Below, one piece after another: positions 1-8,611 of a stretch of DNA of 25,884 bases. The position numbers were made by a program, and so were the translations under genes. The stretch covers positions 1-25,884 of the forward strand of contig MU858341.1 in the NCBI GenBank assembly GCA_033297075.1. The letters run 5' to 3'. Position 1 is the first letter of the stretch; each line of letters starts with the position of its first letter. Origin of the DNA: Rhypophila decipiens. Taxonomy: Eukaryota; Ascomycota; Sordariomycetes; Sordariales; Naviculisporaceae. The notes beneath the pieces were generated by a model. That model had not been told where the DNA came from and ran no database searches. It saw nothing but the letters and a program-made list of their open reading frames with translations.

Positions 1-1
1 G

Positions 2-184
2 CGCGTTGTTGTAGTAGGTACCGAAGGCGGTGAATACGGCAGAAAGTGGTGCCCACATTGCCGAGCCGGCCAGCCGCCAGCCACTTGCCGTCACTGTGGT
101 GGTGTTACTGACTTTAACGATGAAAAGGGAGACTTTTTTGCCTCCTGTACTCCCCTTACCCAACTATGTATGAACTGCCTATAA
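2..184 (+). CDS. C-terminal end of an unidentified CxxC-rich protein, partial at left edge
   Basis: The frame is open from the window edge for 60 codons and stops with TAA at 182-184. I do not recognise the protein. What can be seen is three CxxC pairs (C17-C20 in WCPHC, C29-C32 in CRHC, C56-C59 in CMNC) plus C49, a spacing that suggests one or two zinc-ribbon-like modules. The stop lies just where the sequence turns AT-rich, so the end could be natural or the result of decay. It could also be a fragment of a transposon-encoded protein. The start is outside the window and no intron was assigned. Confidence 0.3.
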   Translation, partial: RVVVVGTEGGEYGRKWCPHCRAGQPPATCRHCGGVTDFNDEKGDFFASCTPLTQLCMNCL

Positions 185-508
185 GCTGCTCAAATGTAAT
201 GAACTGCTTATAAGCTCCTTAAAAGTTATAAACTACTTGTTAATTGAGCTACTCTCCTATAATAAGCTAGTAATCTACTAATTAATAACGGCTTAACTAT
301 ACTGAAAACCATGGCTTATTTAGCTCTGAATAGCTTTATTGATTTGAGCTTTTTATCTGGGATGAGCTTCCTCTAGTGAGCTTACCAGTAGTAACTGCTT
401 AGTAGGTTTATGGGCGGCTCGGAACCCCCCTATCCGCCTGCTAGGACGTTGCCCCTAGACATTAGTACAAATAACTATCCCTCTCCCTAATGTTGAGACA
501 ACTTCTCT
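185..508. other. AT-rich gene-free stretch, probable decayed repeat
   Basis: No open frame of note lies here. Composition changes from mixed to strongly AT-rich from about 180 to 370, with many TA dinucleotides and recurring AGCT/AAGCT words. Such TA-rich decay is what repeat-induced point mutation leaves in ascomycete transposons, but I could not identify the parent element, so this is inference. Confidence 0.35.
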
Positions 509-686
509 GGTCGTGTGGCCCAGTGGTTATGGGCACCTGCACTCAAAGTATGCGATTGAAGGCACGCGCGATTGAATCCCTTCGGTGGCTGACGAGCAAT
601 TCACGAGTATAGAGGTCAATGTCTGCGGTACACGGAAACGATGCGATGCATTGCGGGAGGTCGCAGGCTCGAACCCTGCCACGATC
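509..686 (+). tRNA. Split tRNA or tRNA pseudogene, anticodon unresolved
   Basis: The ends form a seven-base acceptor stem (GGTCGTG at 509-515 with CACGATC at 680-686, one G-T pair). The D arm is GCCC/GGGC around an AGTGGTTA-type loop. The T arm at 663-679 is GCAGG-CTCGAAC-CCTGC, and a T7 run (Pol III terminator) starts at 691. CCTGC at 536-540 can pair with GCGGG at 653-657 as anticodon stem, leaving about 105-110 bases of insert. That fold puts C at position 33 and UCA as anticodon; a rival fold with stem CTGCA/TGCAT gives CAA (Leu) but an odd 11-base variable region. Position 54 is C rather than T. The shape is clearly tRNA, but the deviations make a pseudogene or tRNA-derived element quite possible. 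Confidence 0.55.
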
Positions 687-775
687 AATTCTTTTTTTCT
701 TTTCTTTTCTTTTCTGTTTTTTTTCTTCAGCTAACCTGTTCAAGATTATGGGTATTCCCTTGTTTCTCTTAATTT

Positions 776-901
776 TCAATTTTCAAAAATGCAGACAAAA
801 ACTAAAAACACAAAGGCGTTTGGTGCTGCCAAGACAGTGGTTGAAAAGAGGCCGCTCGCCAGGAGGATGGCCAAGGAGATGAACGAGGTGGATTGAAGCA
901 T
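776..901 (-). pseudogene. Secreted-protein gene cut off after its signal peptide
   Basis: The ATG at 901-899 sits in a near-ideal fungal start context (CAAAACAATGC). It opens a 41-codon frame whose first ~28 residues form a typical signal peptide: a short polar start, the hydrophobic core FISLAILLASGLFSTTVLA, and AAPN as a cleavage site. After that only a short hydrophobic tail follows before the stop, running into AT-rich sequence that leads to the doubtful tRNA at 509-686. A TATAAATA box on the same strand lies at 1129-1122. I see promoter, leader and signal peptide but no mature domain and no convincing donor site that would continue the gene. I infer a small secreted-protein gene truncated by decay or insertion; the family is unknown. 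Confidence 0.4.
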
Positions 902-1121
902 TGTTTTGAAGATAAAGGGCTGGGTAGTGATCAACGGAGACTTTAAGAGGGCTGCTGGTGCTTTGATATGTAAGGTCGTTGTACTGAAGATGTATTGATT
1001 GTTTGGTGGGAGGTAAGGCTTGGTTTCTGTCAAAGAAACTCGAAAGGTCTGATGGCTGTTCAGGTTGATGGTGTGGATGGACAGTCTAAGTGTGATGGAG
1101 TTGGGCAGCAGCGACTACATG

Positions 1122-1129
1122 TATTTATA
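1122..1129 (-). promoter_or_regulatory. TATA box of the truncated secreted-protein gene
   Basis: TATAAATA is read on the minus strand, about 220 bases before the ATG at 901. The leader in between is free of obvious repeats and has the C/A-rich look of fungal 5' UTRs. Assignment is by sequence and position only. Confidence 0.35.
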
Positions 1130-2680
1130 CAATTTCAGCCTATCCATCAAGACAGCATCTCCTCTGTGCTTTCTGGTTCAACGGACTTATCACCAAGTTC
1201 TAGCAGCGACCGATATCCCAAACGCTGAATTCCACACGAACCAAGTTTGACTTGGCGTTCTGACCTTTTGGACATGTATGGAATGCAACATTTCCCGTTC
1301 GAGATGTGAATAAACAGTACCTTGAGGAAGAATGGTACATATCATCAACCCTGTGAGCCTCACCGAGAAATCTTCGAATCCGGTGATGATCGATCGGGTC
1401 CGTCCCGGTCCCGGGGGCTTTGTGCAACGGAACATCACACGCGCTCATCGAACTATTCTCCGGAATGGGACGGATGCCCGAGTCTGGGGCGGCTTACGAA
1501 GTAACACTAATTTCGTCTCCATGTACACACGAAACACTTGAGAGTGAGGGTGCCAAGCCGCCGTTATGTTCGTGGTAGTACCGGCTGGTCGGACTGCGGC
1601 GGATCCTGCTTTGATTCCGATCGTTCCGTATTTTCTGTCGCGGGAGTCCGGTGTGTGTAGAACTATTTGTGTGTAAATATCTGTGTCAGTTATATTTGAA
1701 GAACTATGGGGAGATGCTAGACAACTGCTGGAGATACGCTGTTATAACTGCTAGGTGCAGCCTGAAGTCTGAAGATTGAGTATATTTGTATAATTTTCTA
1801 TGTAAAAAGGATGTTTGAAAGATAGAAAGGAAAGCAACAATTGGGTATAGCAAGAACATAATCATCGAATCAAGAACAGTGGTTAGTTATCCTTGTTACA
1901 GGGGTATTTAGATATTATTTTGCAATGACTGTAATATTTTCTTGTAAATGTGCATGTTATCCGTCGACCCGCTGAAAGCGCAGACTAGTATCAGGTAGGG
2001 TCGACTGTGCCTTTCGTCGTGCAGATGTTTACATGTATTGATCGTCACCGGCAGATTCCAGTCAAGGGCCTGGCGCCGGAGGCCAGCTGGCGGTCCTTCC
2101 TTGGCGTCGCGTCTCGCTCTTGCTTAACCCCGGGTGAGCCATGTACGTCGAGCGTCGCAACAAGCTCCGTGGGATTCCTAGGAATGGTAGAATGCATACA
2201 TGAGAGGACACCAAAAAGGCTGGGCGTCAGCTTATGGTGTATTTCTATAGCTCCTCCCAGCCAAGATCATCACGGCGACATCTGGGGGGCCCGCATACAA
2301 CGAGCAGCTTGCGTACACACACTTCTTGGCCTTCAAAATGGCACCGTATTTGGTTTGTCTTGAGAAGAAGCAGGCGGTGCTTTTCAGGCAGAGGCTTGTT
2401 ATAGCCTTATAGGGACATGAAGTCGCACTCGCGCAGCCGACTCGGATATCTCCTGTGTTGGAACGAGCCAAAGTCCGTACCTTGGACACTGATGGCAAGA
2501 TGATGAACGTAAACATCAAGGCCGGACATGACAATGTGCATCAACGCGGAGGATTGGGACACGAGATGATACACCATCCTGAATGCCGCGAGGATCTTCT
2601 ACATGCTAGGCGCGAGAAAGTGTTATGTCCGAGAATGTGATCAAAAGTACAACAACGAAGATTGTCAAGTTTGCCGACAT
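1130..2680. other. Gene-free stretch with one AT-rich island
   Basis: No convincing coding sequence was found; short frames here show no motif. About 1650-1960 is AT-rich and could be repeat remains. It is followed by an 8-base inverted repeat, GTCGACCC at 1963-1970 and GGGTCGAC at 1998-2005, which could form a stem with a 27-base loop. The part nearest 2680 presumably carries upstream control sequence of the GMC gene. Confidence 0.4.
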
Positions 2681-2686
2681 GATCAG

Positions 2687-2694
2687 TATATAAA
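2687..2694 (+). promoter_or_regulatory. TATA box of the GMC oxidoreductase gene
   Basis: TATATAAA followed by GG lies about 109 bases before the chosen ATG at 2803. The leader after it is rich in CA and ends with CTCGCAGCAATG, a normal spacing and composition for a highly expressed fungal gene. Confidence 0.5.
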
Positions 2695-2802
2695 GGACGT
2701 GGAGGTCTAATCATGATGGGCTAGAAAGACATCAGACACAGTAATATCACACACAAACTATCAGATCAGCATTCAAAATCCAAACCTTTGTCTCTCGCAG
2801 CA

Positions 2803-4863
2803 ATGTTTACCGCCCTCCTCGCTGCCGGTCTCAGCACCGCCCTCGTCGTGGCAGCCGCTCCTCCTGGCGGCCGCAACCACAGCAACACATATGACTATAT
2901 CGTCGTGGGCTCCGGACCCGGCGGTGTGCCAGTGGCCTCGCATCTCTCGCGCAAGGGCTACTCGGTCTTGTTGCTCGAGGCCGGCGATGACCAGCGCCAG
3001 AACCCAAACACAACCATCGGCTCCAACTTCCTGCTCGCCACCGAGGATGAAAACGCCCGCTGGGACTTTTTTGTGCGCTACCACGCCGAGGACGAGATTG
3101 CCCACGCCCATGACTACTTCACTTGGCGCCGGAGCGACGGCAGCTACCACGTCGGCCGGGAGGGACCAGCCGACGATCCCGGCGCCTCAAGGCTGGGCAT
3201 CTACTACCCTCGCTCCGGCACCCTAGGTGGCTGCTCCATGCACAACGCCGGCGCCTCAGTCAAACCGCAAAACAGCTTCTGGGACGGCATTGCCAACCTA
3301 ACAGGCGACGACTCTTGGAACCACACAAACATGCAGCGATACTTTGAGCAGTTCGAAAACAACACCTACCTATCCCAAGGCACCCCGGGCCACGGCTTCG
3401 ACGGCTGGCTGCAGCTCTCGACCCCGAATCCGGAGGCATACATGTCTCGTCTCAACCAGAGCGCGCAGCTGACCGTCGTGCAAAAGATTGCCGAGACGTT
3501 TGGGCATGGCACCAGCCAGATGGACCTCATGTCCCGCATGCGCGCCGACGTCAACTCGGTCGACCCCGGCCGCGACGAGCAAGAGGGCATGTTTACCTTT
3601 CCATGGCACCACACGCCGCTCAACAACCGGACCAACGCCAATTTCTTGCTCGACGTGGCTTTGGCAGAGGGCGCCCCGCTGACAATTCAGCTCGAGTCAT
3701 TCGTCACCAAGATCCTTTTTGACTCCCGCTCTATTAACAAAACAAGATCGACAAATCCCCCGCGGGCAATCGGAGTGGAATATCACCGCGGCAAATCCCT
3801 CTACCGCGCTGATCCACGCTCCTCCTCCTCCTCTTCCTCATCGCAGCTGGTAAAATCCCAAGCCTACGCCCGTCGCGAGGTAATAATATCAGCCGGCGTC
3901 TTCAACACACCACAACTCCTCAAACTAAGCGGCATCGGTCCAGCCCTTGAACTGCGCTCATTCAACATCCCACTCCTAGTCGACGCACCAGGCGTAGGCG
4001 CTAACCTCCAAGACGACTGGGAAATCAGCCTTGCCGCAAACTCAGCCAACCCCGACATAACCCTCCCATCTCATCCACAAGCTTCCCAGTGTCGACGAGG
4101 TCAGGCCGACGATCCCTGTGCAGAGATGTGGTTGAATGGCACTGGTCCCTACGCCGCCCCACCGTCACCACCATACTTGATGCAGTTGAAGAGCAACGCA
4201 GAACTCGAACGACATGATTTGACAATGTGGAACCAACAGCCAGAGATATTCCGAGGATTCTTTCCCGGATTTTCACAGCCTCAGGGGGACCTGGATAGTA
4301 CGTTTAGTTTTGCCATGGTCAAGCATCATACTATGCAATCTGGGACTGGCAGGCCAAGTGGAGGGACAGTCAAGCTCCGCTCTGCTGACCCATTTGATGT
4401 GCCCGAGATTTTCTTTGATGCCTTCAACGAGGATCGCGGAGGCATAGATGATCTGCAGGCCATGTACGAGGGTGTGCAGTTCGGTCGCTCGGTTCTGGCC
4501 GAGTTACATGATGATGATGCTGTCGGGCCGTTTACAGAATTTCAGCCGTGTGGGGGGGTTATTCTCGGCGGAGCTGCTGAGGTTGTGAGAAATTGCACAG
4601 AGGAATCGACCAAGGCGTTTATTCGACGGCAGGTGTATTCGCATCATGCCAGCTCCACTGCCGCCATCGGGGCGGATGGAGACCTTTGGGCGGTACTGGA
4701 TTCGCAGTTTAGGGTCAGCGGGACACGCGGGTTGAGGGTTGTTGATGGAAGCGCCCTGCCGTGGGTGCCGAGCCCGTTTCCGATTATTGGACAGTTCATG
4801 GCTAGTTTGAAGGCTGCTGAGGTGATTCTGGCTGATGCTGAGCGGGGCGAGGATGGGTGTTAG
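2803..4863 (+). CDS. Secreted GMC-family FAD oxidoreductase
   Basis: The uninterrupted 686-residue protein belongs to the glucose-methanol-choline flavoprotein family. Residues 1-19 are a signal peptide (MFTALLAAGLSTALVVAAA), and about ten N-x-S/T sites fit secretion. The FAD-binding Rossmann motif GSGPGG is at 36-41 with acidic E59; TLGGCSMHNAG (140-150) matches the first GMC signature region and GVFNTPQLLKLSGIGP (365-380) the second. H615 in SHHASS fits the catalytic histidine. The usual second catalytic His/Asn, expected after VDGSALPWVPS, appears to be F659 followed by P660. A run of eight serines (340-347) lies in a loop. Likely substrates are alcohols, sugars or a pathway intermediate; the sequence does not say which. 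The ATG at 2803 is preferred because the frame upstream offers only a TTG. No co-regulated neighbour is evident. Confidence 0.9.
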   Translation: MFTALLAAGLSTALVVAAAPPGGRNHSNTYDYIVVGSGPGGVPVASHLSRKGYSVLLLEAGDDQRQNPNTTIGSNFLLATEDENARWDFFVRYHAEDEIAHAHDYFTWRRSDGSYHVGREGPADDPGASRLGIYYPRSGTLGGCSMHNAGASVKPQNSFWDGIANLTGDDSWNHTNMQRYFEQFENNTYLSQGTPGHGFDGWLQLSTPNPEAYMSRLNQSAQLTVVQKIAETFGHGTSQMDLMSRMRADVNSVDPGRDEQEGMFTFPWHHTPLNNRTNANFLLDVALAEGAPLTIQLESFVTKILFDSRSINKTRSTNPPRAIGVEYHRGKSLYRADPRSSSSSSSSQLVKSQAYARREVIISAGVFNTPQLLKLSGIGPALELRSFNIPLLVDAPGVGANLQDDWEISLAANSANPDITLPSHPQASQCRRGQADDPCAEMWLNGTGPYAAPPSPPYLMQLKSNAELERHDLTMWNQQPEIFRGFFPGFSQPQGDLDSTFSFAMVKHHTMQSGTGRPSGGTVKLRSADPFDVPEIFFDAFNEDRGGIDDLQAMYEGVQFGRSVLAELHDDDAVGPFTEFQPCGGVILGGAAEVVRNCTEESTKAFIRRQVYSHHASSTAAIGADGDLWAVLDSQFRVSGTRGLRVVDGSALPWVPSPFPIIGQFMASLKAAEVILADAERGEDGC

Positions 4864-5367
4864 GCTTTTTATCCAAGGTCTCGGAAACTTGTTTGTTTAT
4901 TTGGTAGAGAGGTCTGGTGATATGTATAATGAGGATTTGGGTGTGGAAGGTGGAGTATTAGGAAGCGGAAGCTTTTCCTTTTACTTGATTTGATTTCTGA
5001 TAATGTTCTGGTTCGTTCAGGTATGCTACTACAGGATAGCATAGGACGTTTAGCAGGACCCGTCTTTAGTGAAATAATGGACAACACACTTAACACAACG
5101 ACATTATCCGCTATACAAGGAGACACGAAAAAGGATTATACGTAGTACTGTATTAGGGGGAACTAACTAAGTCACCTATTTTATGAGCGAGATTATACAA
5201 TGAAAATTCAGAAGAAAGTGTGGGAACAAACGCAACACCACAACCCCCACCACACTCTACCTATCACAACGATCTGCGCTACACCACATAGGGACCAACA
5301 GTGGGATGTTGGTTGTTTTCCTTGTTTTGGCTATGCAGCGTGGGTGAGCTACTGCAGTCATGATGAC
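4864..5367. other. Gene-free stretch downstream of the GMC gene
   Basis: This holds the 3' untranslated region of the GMC gene and intergenic DNA. Nothing coding was recognised. Short palindromes (ACTGCAGT at 5351-5358 and TCATGA at 5359-5364) lead into the hairpins that follow. Confidence 0.4.
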
Positions 5368-5430
5368 ATCGGTGCGGCACTGCTGGTCAACAGCAGTGTG
5401 CAGCACCGATGGCCTACTATATGTAGGCCA
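5368..5430. repeat. Two adjacent strong hairpins
   Basis: The first hairpin pairs ATCGGTGC (5368-5375) with GCACCGAT (5403-5410) and, inside that, CACTGCTG (5378-5385) with CAGCAGTG (5391-5398), leaving a 5-base loop. The second pairs TGGCCTAC (5410-5417) with GTAGGCCA (5423-5430) around TATAT. Every listed arm is a perfect match and the two hairpins share base 5410. They lie about 140 bases from the 3' end of the tRNA-Val gene. A foldback transposon remnant, a cruciform site or a structured transcript are all possible. Confidence 0.6.
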
Positions 5431-5570
5431 GTAGGTAGCAGGTCCATAGACACACTAGATTGAAGAATAAACATGCACTACTACCGATCAGATTCACCAG
5501 AGCCCAAGAGGACTCTGTTGATAGTGATCACCAGTGCAACCAACAGAAAGAAAGAGAAAAAGAATTAATT

Positions 5571-5748
5571 GGTCACGGCAGGATTCGAACCTGCGATCTT
5601 CCGCGATTCACCTAGACCTCGCAATACTGAGGATCCTCTAGGATCTAGAGGATATACCCTTCTCGAAAGCTCCAACAGTCCTGGGCTTTACCATCCATCG
5701 TAATGTTGGTTTGTGAAGCAGACGCCTTAACCACTAGGCCACGTAACC
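5571..5748 (-). tRNA. tRNA-Val(CAC), split by a 106-base intron
   Basis: Exon 1 is 5748-5712 and exon 2 is 5605-5571. Together they give a standard 72-base cloverleaf: acceptor GGTTACG/CGTGACC (one G-T), D arm GCCT/AGGC with loop AGTGGTTA, anticodon stem TCTGC/GCGGA, loop TTCACAC with anticodon CAC, variable AGATC, T arm GCAGG-TTCGAAT-CCTGC. The intron begins one base after the anticodon, the usual eukaryotic place. It is long for a tRNA intron and contains a perfect 9-base hairpin (arms 5633-5641 and 5645-5653, 3-base loop). A T5 stretch just past the 3' end (minus strand) fits Pol III termination. Both internal promoter boxes look intact, so I take it as functional. Confidence 0.85.
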
Positions 5749-6031
5749 TATGTTATTATGACTGGCAGTCAAATTCTCAGCCATATAAAGGGCAGAACAG
5801 TTCATCCCGTTGTGACCGAGTCAGCTACCGAGCCACTCACTGTTAAGATGCGTCCTTACGATCTGGAAATACCTGCTCTTAACAACAACCATACTAGTCC
5901 TTATAAATCTCGCAGGCTAGTTCATTCATTCTCCATTTCTTCTCTATTCCCTTGCCTCAATGCACCCACATACTTGAACAAATCCCATCATTTTAACCGT
6001 CCAAACATCTTCATACCCATATTTCACGACT

Positions 6032-6577
6032 TTAATTCTTCTTCTCCATCCTTTTCTCATCCAAGATCTTCCTCTGCCGATGCCAAACGACCTCTTTCCC
6101 CAGCTGCGATGGTAAATAAACCAATCCCCTAGGCGGTCCCTTGATCCCATACCGTTCCTTCATATTGCTGAGGGTTATACACTCCCTTAGTTCCCAAACA
6201 GCAAGTATCTTGTACGCAAACTCGCCGAACCGTCTCCTCCATTGTTTCACTTGTCGCGGGTCATTATATTCCTTGTTGCCCACGCCGTCCTCGTCGGGAA
6301 GAGGACCATCCGTGGACCAAACGTGTGCGGGTGCGATCTCGGCAATATGTGTTAGAGCCGAGTATGGCGCTGTTCTGTAGAACCAGATGCGCTTGATGGT
6401 TGGTTTGAGTTTGTATTTCCGGAACTCGTAGGTCTTGTGCCCGTACAGGACGAGGGAGGTGTAGGGCTCTGACATTGGGAGGATTACATCTGTCGCCGAG
6501 GACGGCGAGTTGGTCAAGGAAATGTGAGACTCTTTACCTCGCGGCGTTTCATCGCGTCTTGTGCCTTGCATGCTCAT
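6032..6577 (-). CDS. ASCH (PUA-like) domain protein
   Basis: This is a 181-residue single-exon protein. Residues 38-53 (PYTSLVLYGHKTYEFR) hold the GxKxxExR signature of the ASCH fold (G46, K48, E51, R53). It is followed by a strand-like IKRIWFYRTAP (61-71), then YKILAVWEL (122-130) and a late GPPRGLVYLP. ASCH domains are PUA-like folds thought to bind RNA or modified nucleosides, and some bacterial members hydrolyse N4-acetylcytidine; the role of fungal members is not established. The first 30 residues are polar and likely disordered, and the C-terminus is basic (KRMEKKN). Start at 6577 is the first ATG of the frame; M35 is an alternative. Two TATA-like boxes and a tandem GTGACGTCC lie just upstream. 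Confidence 0.6.
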   Translation of the reverse strand: MSMQGTRRDETPRGKESHISLTNSPSSATDVILPMSEPYTSLVLYGHKTYEFRKYKLKPTIKRIWFYRTAPYSALTHIAEIAPAHVWSTDGPLPDEDGVGNKEYNDPRQVKQWRRRFGEFAYKILAVWELRECITLSNMKERYGIKGPPRGLVYLPSQLGKEVVWHRQRKILDEKRMEKKN

Positions 6578-6618
6578 AGTAGTGATTATTTAGACATGAA
6601 TTGGTTGGTGGTGGTGAT

Positions 6619-6669
6619 CCTTTATATTCGGTTGGCCCCGTTCTTTATACCGTGACGTCCGTGACGTCC
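6619..6669 (-). promoter_or_regulatory. Likely promoter of the ASCH gene: TATA boxes and tandem CRE-like sites
   Basis: On the minus strand, TATAAAGG (6626-6619) and TATAAAG (6649-6643) precede the ATG at 6577. Directly upstream, GTGACGTCC occurs twice head to tail (plus-strand 6652-6660 and 6661-6669). TGACGTC is the core recognised by ATF/CREB-type bZIP factors, so stress or cAMP-linked control is possible. That link is inferred from the motif. Confidence 0.45.
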
Positions 6670-8611
6670 GTGGTGTTTGGTCGTTGACATTATGATTTTT
6701 AATCCAGCGAACTGAGGAAAATTTGCGTGTTGGATCATGTAGCATATCTTGTGTGAGGAAATTTCTTTGTCTCCGTGATCCCTGTCTGGCTAGGGTGGCA
6801 ACAGAATCAAGATGGCAGACCCACTTAGCCCCCTAGTCAGGGGTAAAGTAAACAAAGGCAACAAAGCAAGCGGCTCCACATCATAGTTACAGATGTCAGA
6901 AGCACTGCGCACTGGATATTATAGATTGAACCATGTTGTTGTTATTGTCTGATTGTCCTGCAGCTCTCTGGCTTCGCCAGAGAGCCCTTTATATAATTGT
7001 AAATAGTGGCAAAGCTATGGCGCGTCTGTGGCAATGGTTACAAATCCATAGTTCTGGCAGTTGCTAGAACCTTCCTTTCTGACAGGCACCCCTTTCCATC
7101 TGACAACAGACACTAATGGCAGATGCAAGGCTGCACGCTTCCTAGATCTATCAGATACAATGGTCACCTTGGAAATGTAGTAAGACAATCAAGCAAGATC
7201 CACCGTGGGGACAACGCGTAACTCGGCACAGAAACATGTCGCTTTTTTCCGGATGCGAAGTACAAATAAAGAGGTGCGTAGACCTCTGTTCTATCGGAGA
7301 GAGGAAATTCATATGGCCGTAATCCAAATGTGATCAATTGTGGCATGCAGAAATATCATTCATTCTCGAGAGTTTACTGTTTGTAGAGCCACAAGTTGTA
7401 TGGTTAGTTCTCGATAGAACACACACCTGATAACGTTCAACCAACCATGCTTCATGTAAAACTGTCTGAAGAAGCTGGAAGACCTGCCCTGGAGTTTACC
7501 CGTACCGGGGCTATGGTCTGCCTCGGGCAACGGGCGACTTCAAAGAACGTAGGTAGGTCTTAACATGAATAGCCAAACATCGTATTGGAACAAAGCAATC
7601 AGGCTTTCACCTGCAGTCAGAAGACAACACATCCAGAGCGCTTGTTGGTGATCATCTGCATTCCAACCCGTGATCCTTCTCCAGGCATCATTAAGTTGGT
7701 GGTTGGGGTCTTGGAATTGGGAATAAAAGAGAGTCAAGATAGTCCACCCACGGACTCCCATTTAATCGTATTACATTGGTCAAAACTTTCCGACCCCAGC
7801 CACAATGTGGCTTATTTCGTTGAATCATGATACCACATGAAATTGTGCCGCACTCGGTACAGGCCGGAGGCCTTATTCGTCATTATCCATCAATGCTCAC
7901 GCCTGGGTTTGATGTAGGAAATGATCGTAAACTGCGTGTTTTGCTCTGTGAGGGCATTAATGAACACCAGAAGTGACGTGGAAAGATGGCCCGCCTAGAA
8001 TCTTAACATGCTTTGCTGATGAACACCGCGACAAGCGCGGATTTTTGTTAGTGGTCAAGACACCCATTTATCGGCTCAGTTAATCGCAGAATGCGCCGCA
8101 GGAGTGCATATGCACATCATCATCAGCCCGCAGGACTTTTCAATACTTTGGCAATAGCCCGAAGCCACGATAAGGTATTTTCGGTCAAACGAGGACAGGA
8201 GTGGTCCAACACAGCGAAGGGAGCCGCATCGGACACCACAGTGTGTGACACTGTGCCCTACACCCTCATTTCTGGCCATTATCTGTTGTTGGCGTTTTGT
8301 CAATTTTGTGACATGAGATTGTCCGATGCAGCTCGAATCACACGTAACCAACCATCAAAGCAGGGCAAATTCTGCCTAAGTTGGTCGATGACTGGGAAGG
8401 AGCATGACCAGGCTCGTCGTTCATGGCAATCAGTCAATCAAGTTGAGTTGGCATGTTGGTGCTGATCGACGGCAAGCATCCAAATTGTAACGACAAAGTC
8501 TCAACGTCGTATAATTACCGCAGCGGACACGTCGCAATATTATCCGCGAGAGTGCATGGGTGGAAAGAACAGCTCAATCATCTCAGCTTCGACATCCGAG
8601 CGGGCCAACAG
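6670..8611. other. 1.9-kb gene-free stretch
   Basis: I found no coding sequence I can support. The single clear structure is the perfect hairpin at 6963-6985. The last few hundred bases presumably hold the promoter and leader of the membrane-protein gene starting at 8612; no clear TATA box was seen. A 38-codon frame at 7447-7563 shows no recognisable features. Confidence 0.4.
6963..6985. repeat. Perfect 10-base hairpin with 3-base loop
   Basis: GCTCTCTGGC (6963-6972) and GCCAGAGAGC (6976-6985) are exact inverse complements around TTC. The hairpin is followed by CCTTTATATAATTG. It lies far from any gene called here, so its role is unknown. Confidence 0.6.

Noticed and set aside
2788..2802. 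Earlier start of the GMC gene at a TTG codon
   Set aside because: The ATG at 2803 begins a clean signal peptide, and TTG starts are not expected in nuclear fungal genes.
2773..3150. 125-codon minus-strand frame over the start of the GMC gene
   Set aside because: GC-rich antisense frame with alanine/valine-rich, low-complexity translation; no independent support.
5758..6132. 124-codon plus-strand frame next to the tRNA-Val gene
   Set aside because: Overlaps the 3' end of the ASCH gene on the other strand, is Ser/Pro/His-rich without motifs, and has no start context worth noting.
7447..7563. 38-codon frame beginning MLHVKLSEEAG, followed by a GTAGGT donor-like site
   Set aside because: Too short, no partner exon found, and no recognisable family.
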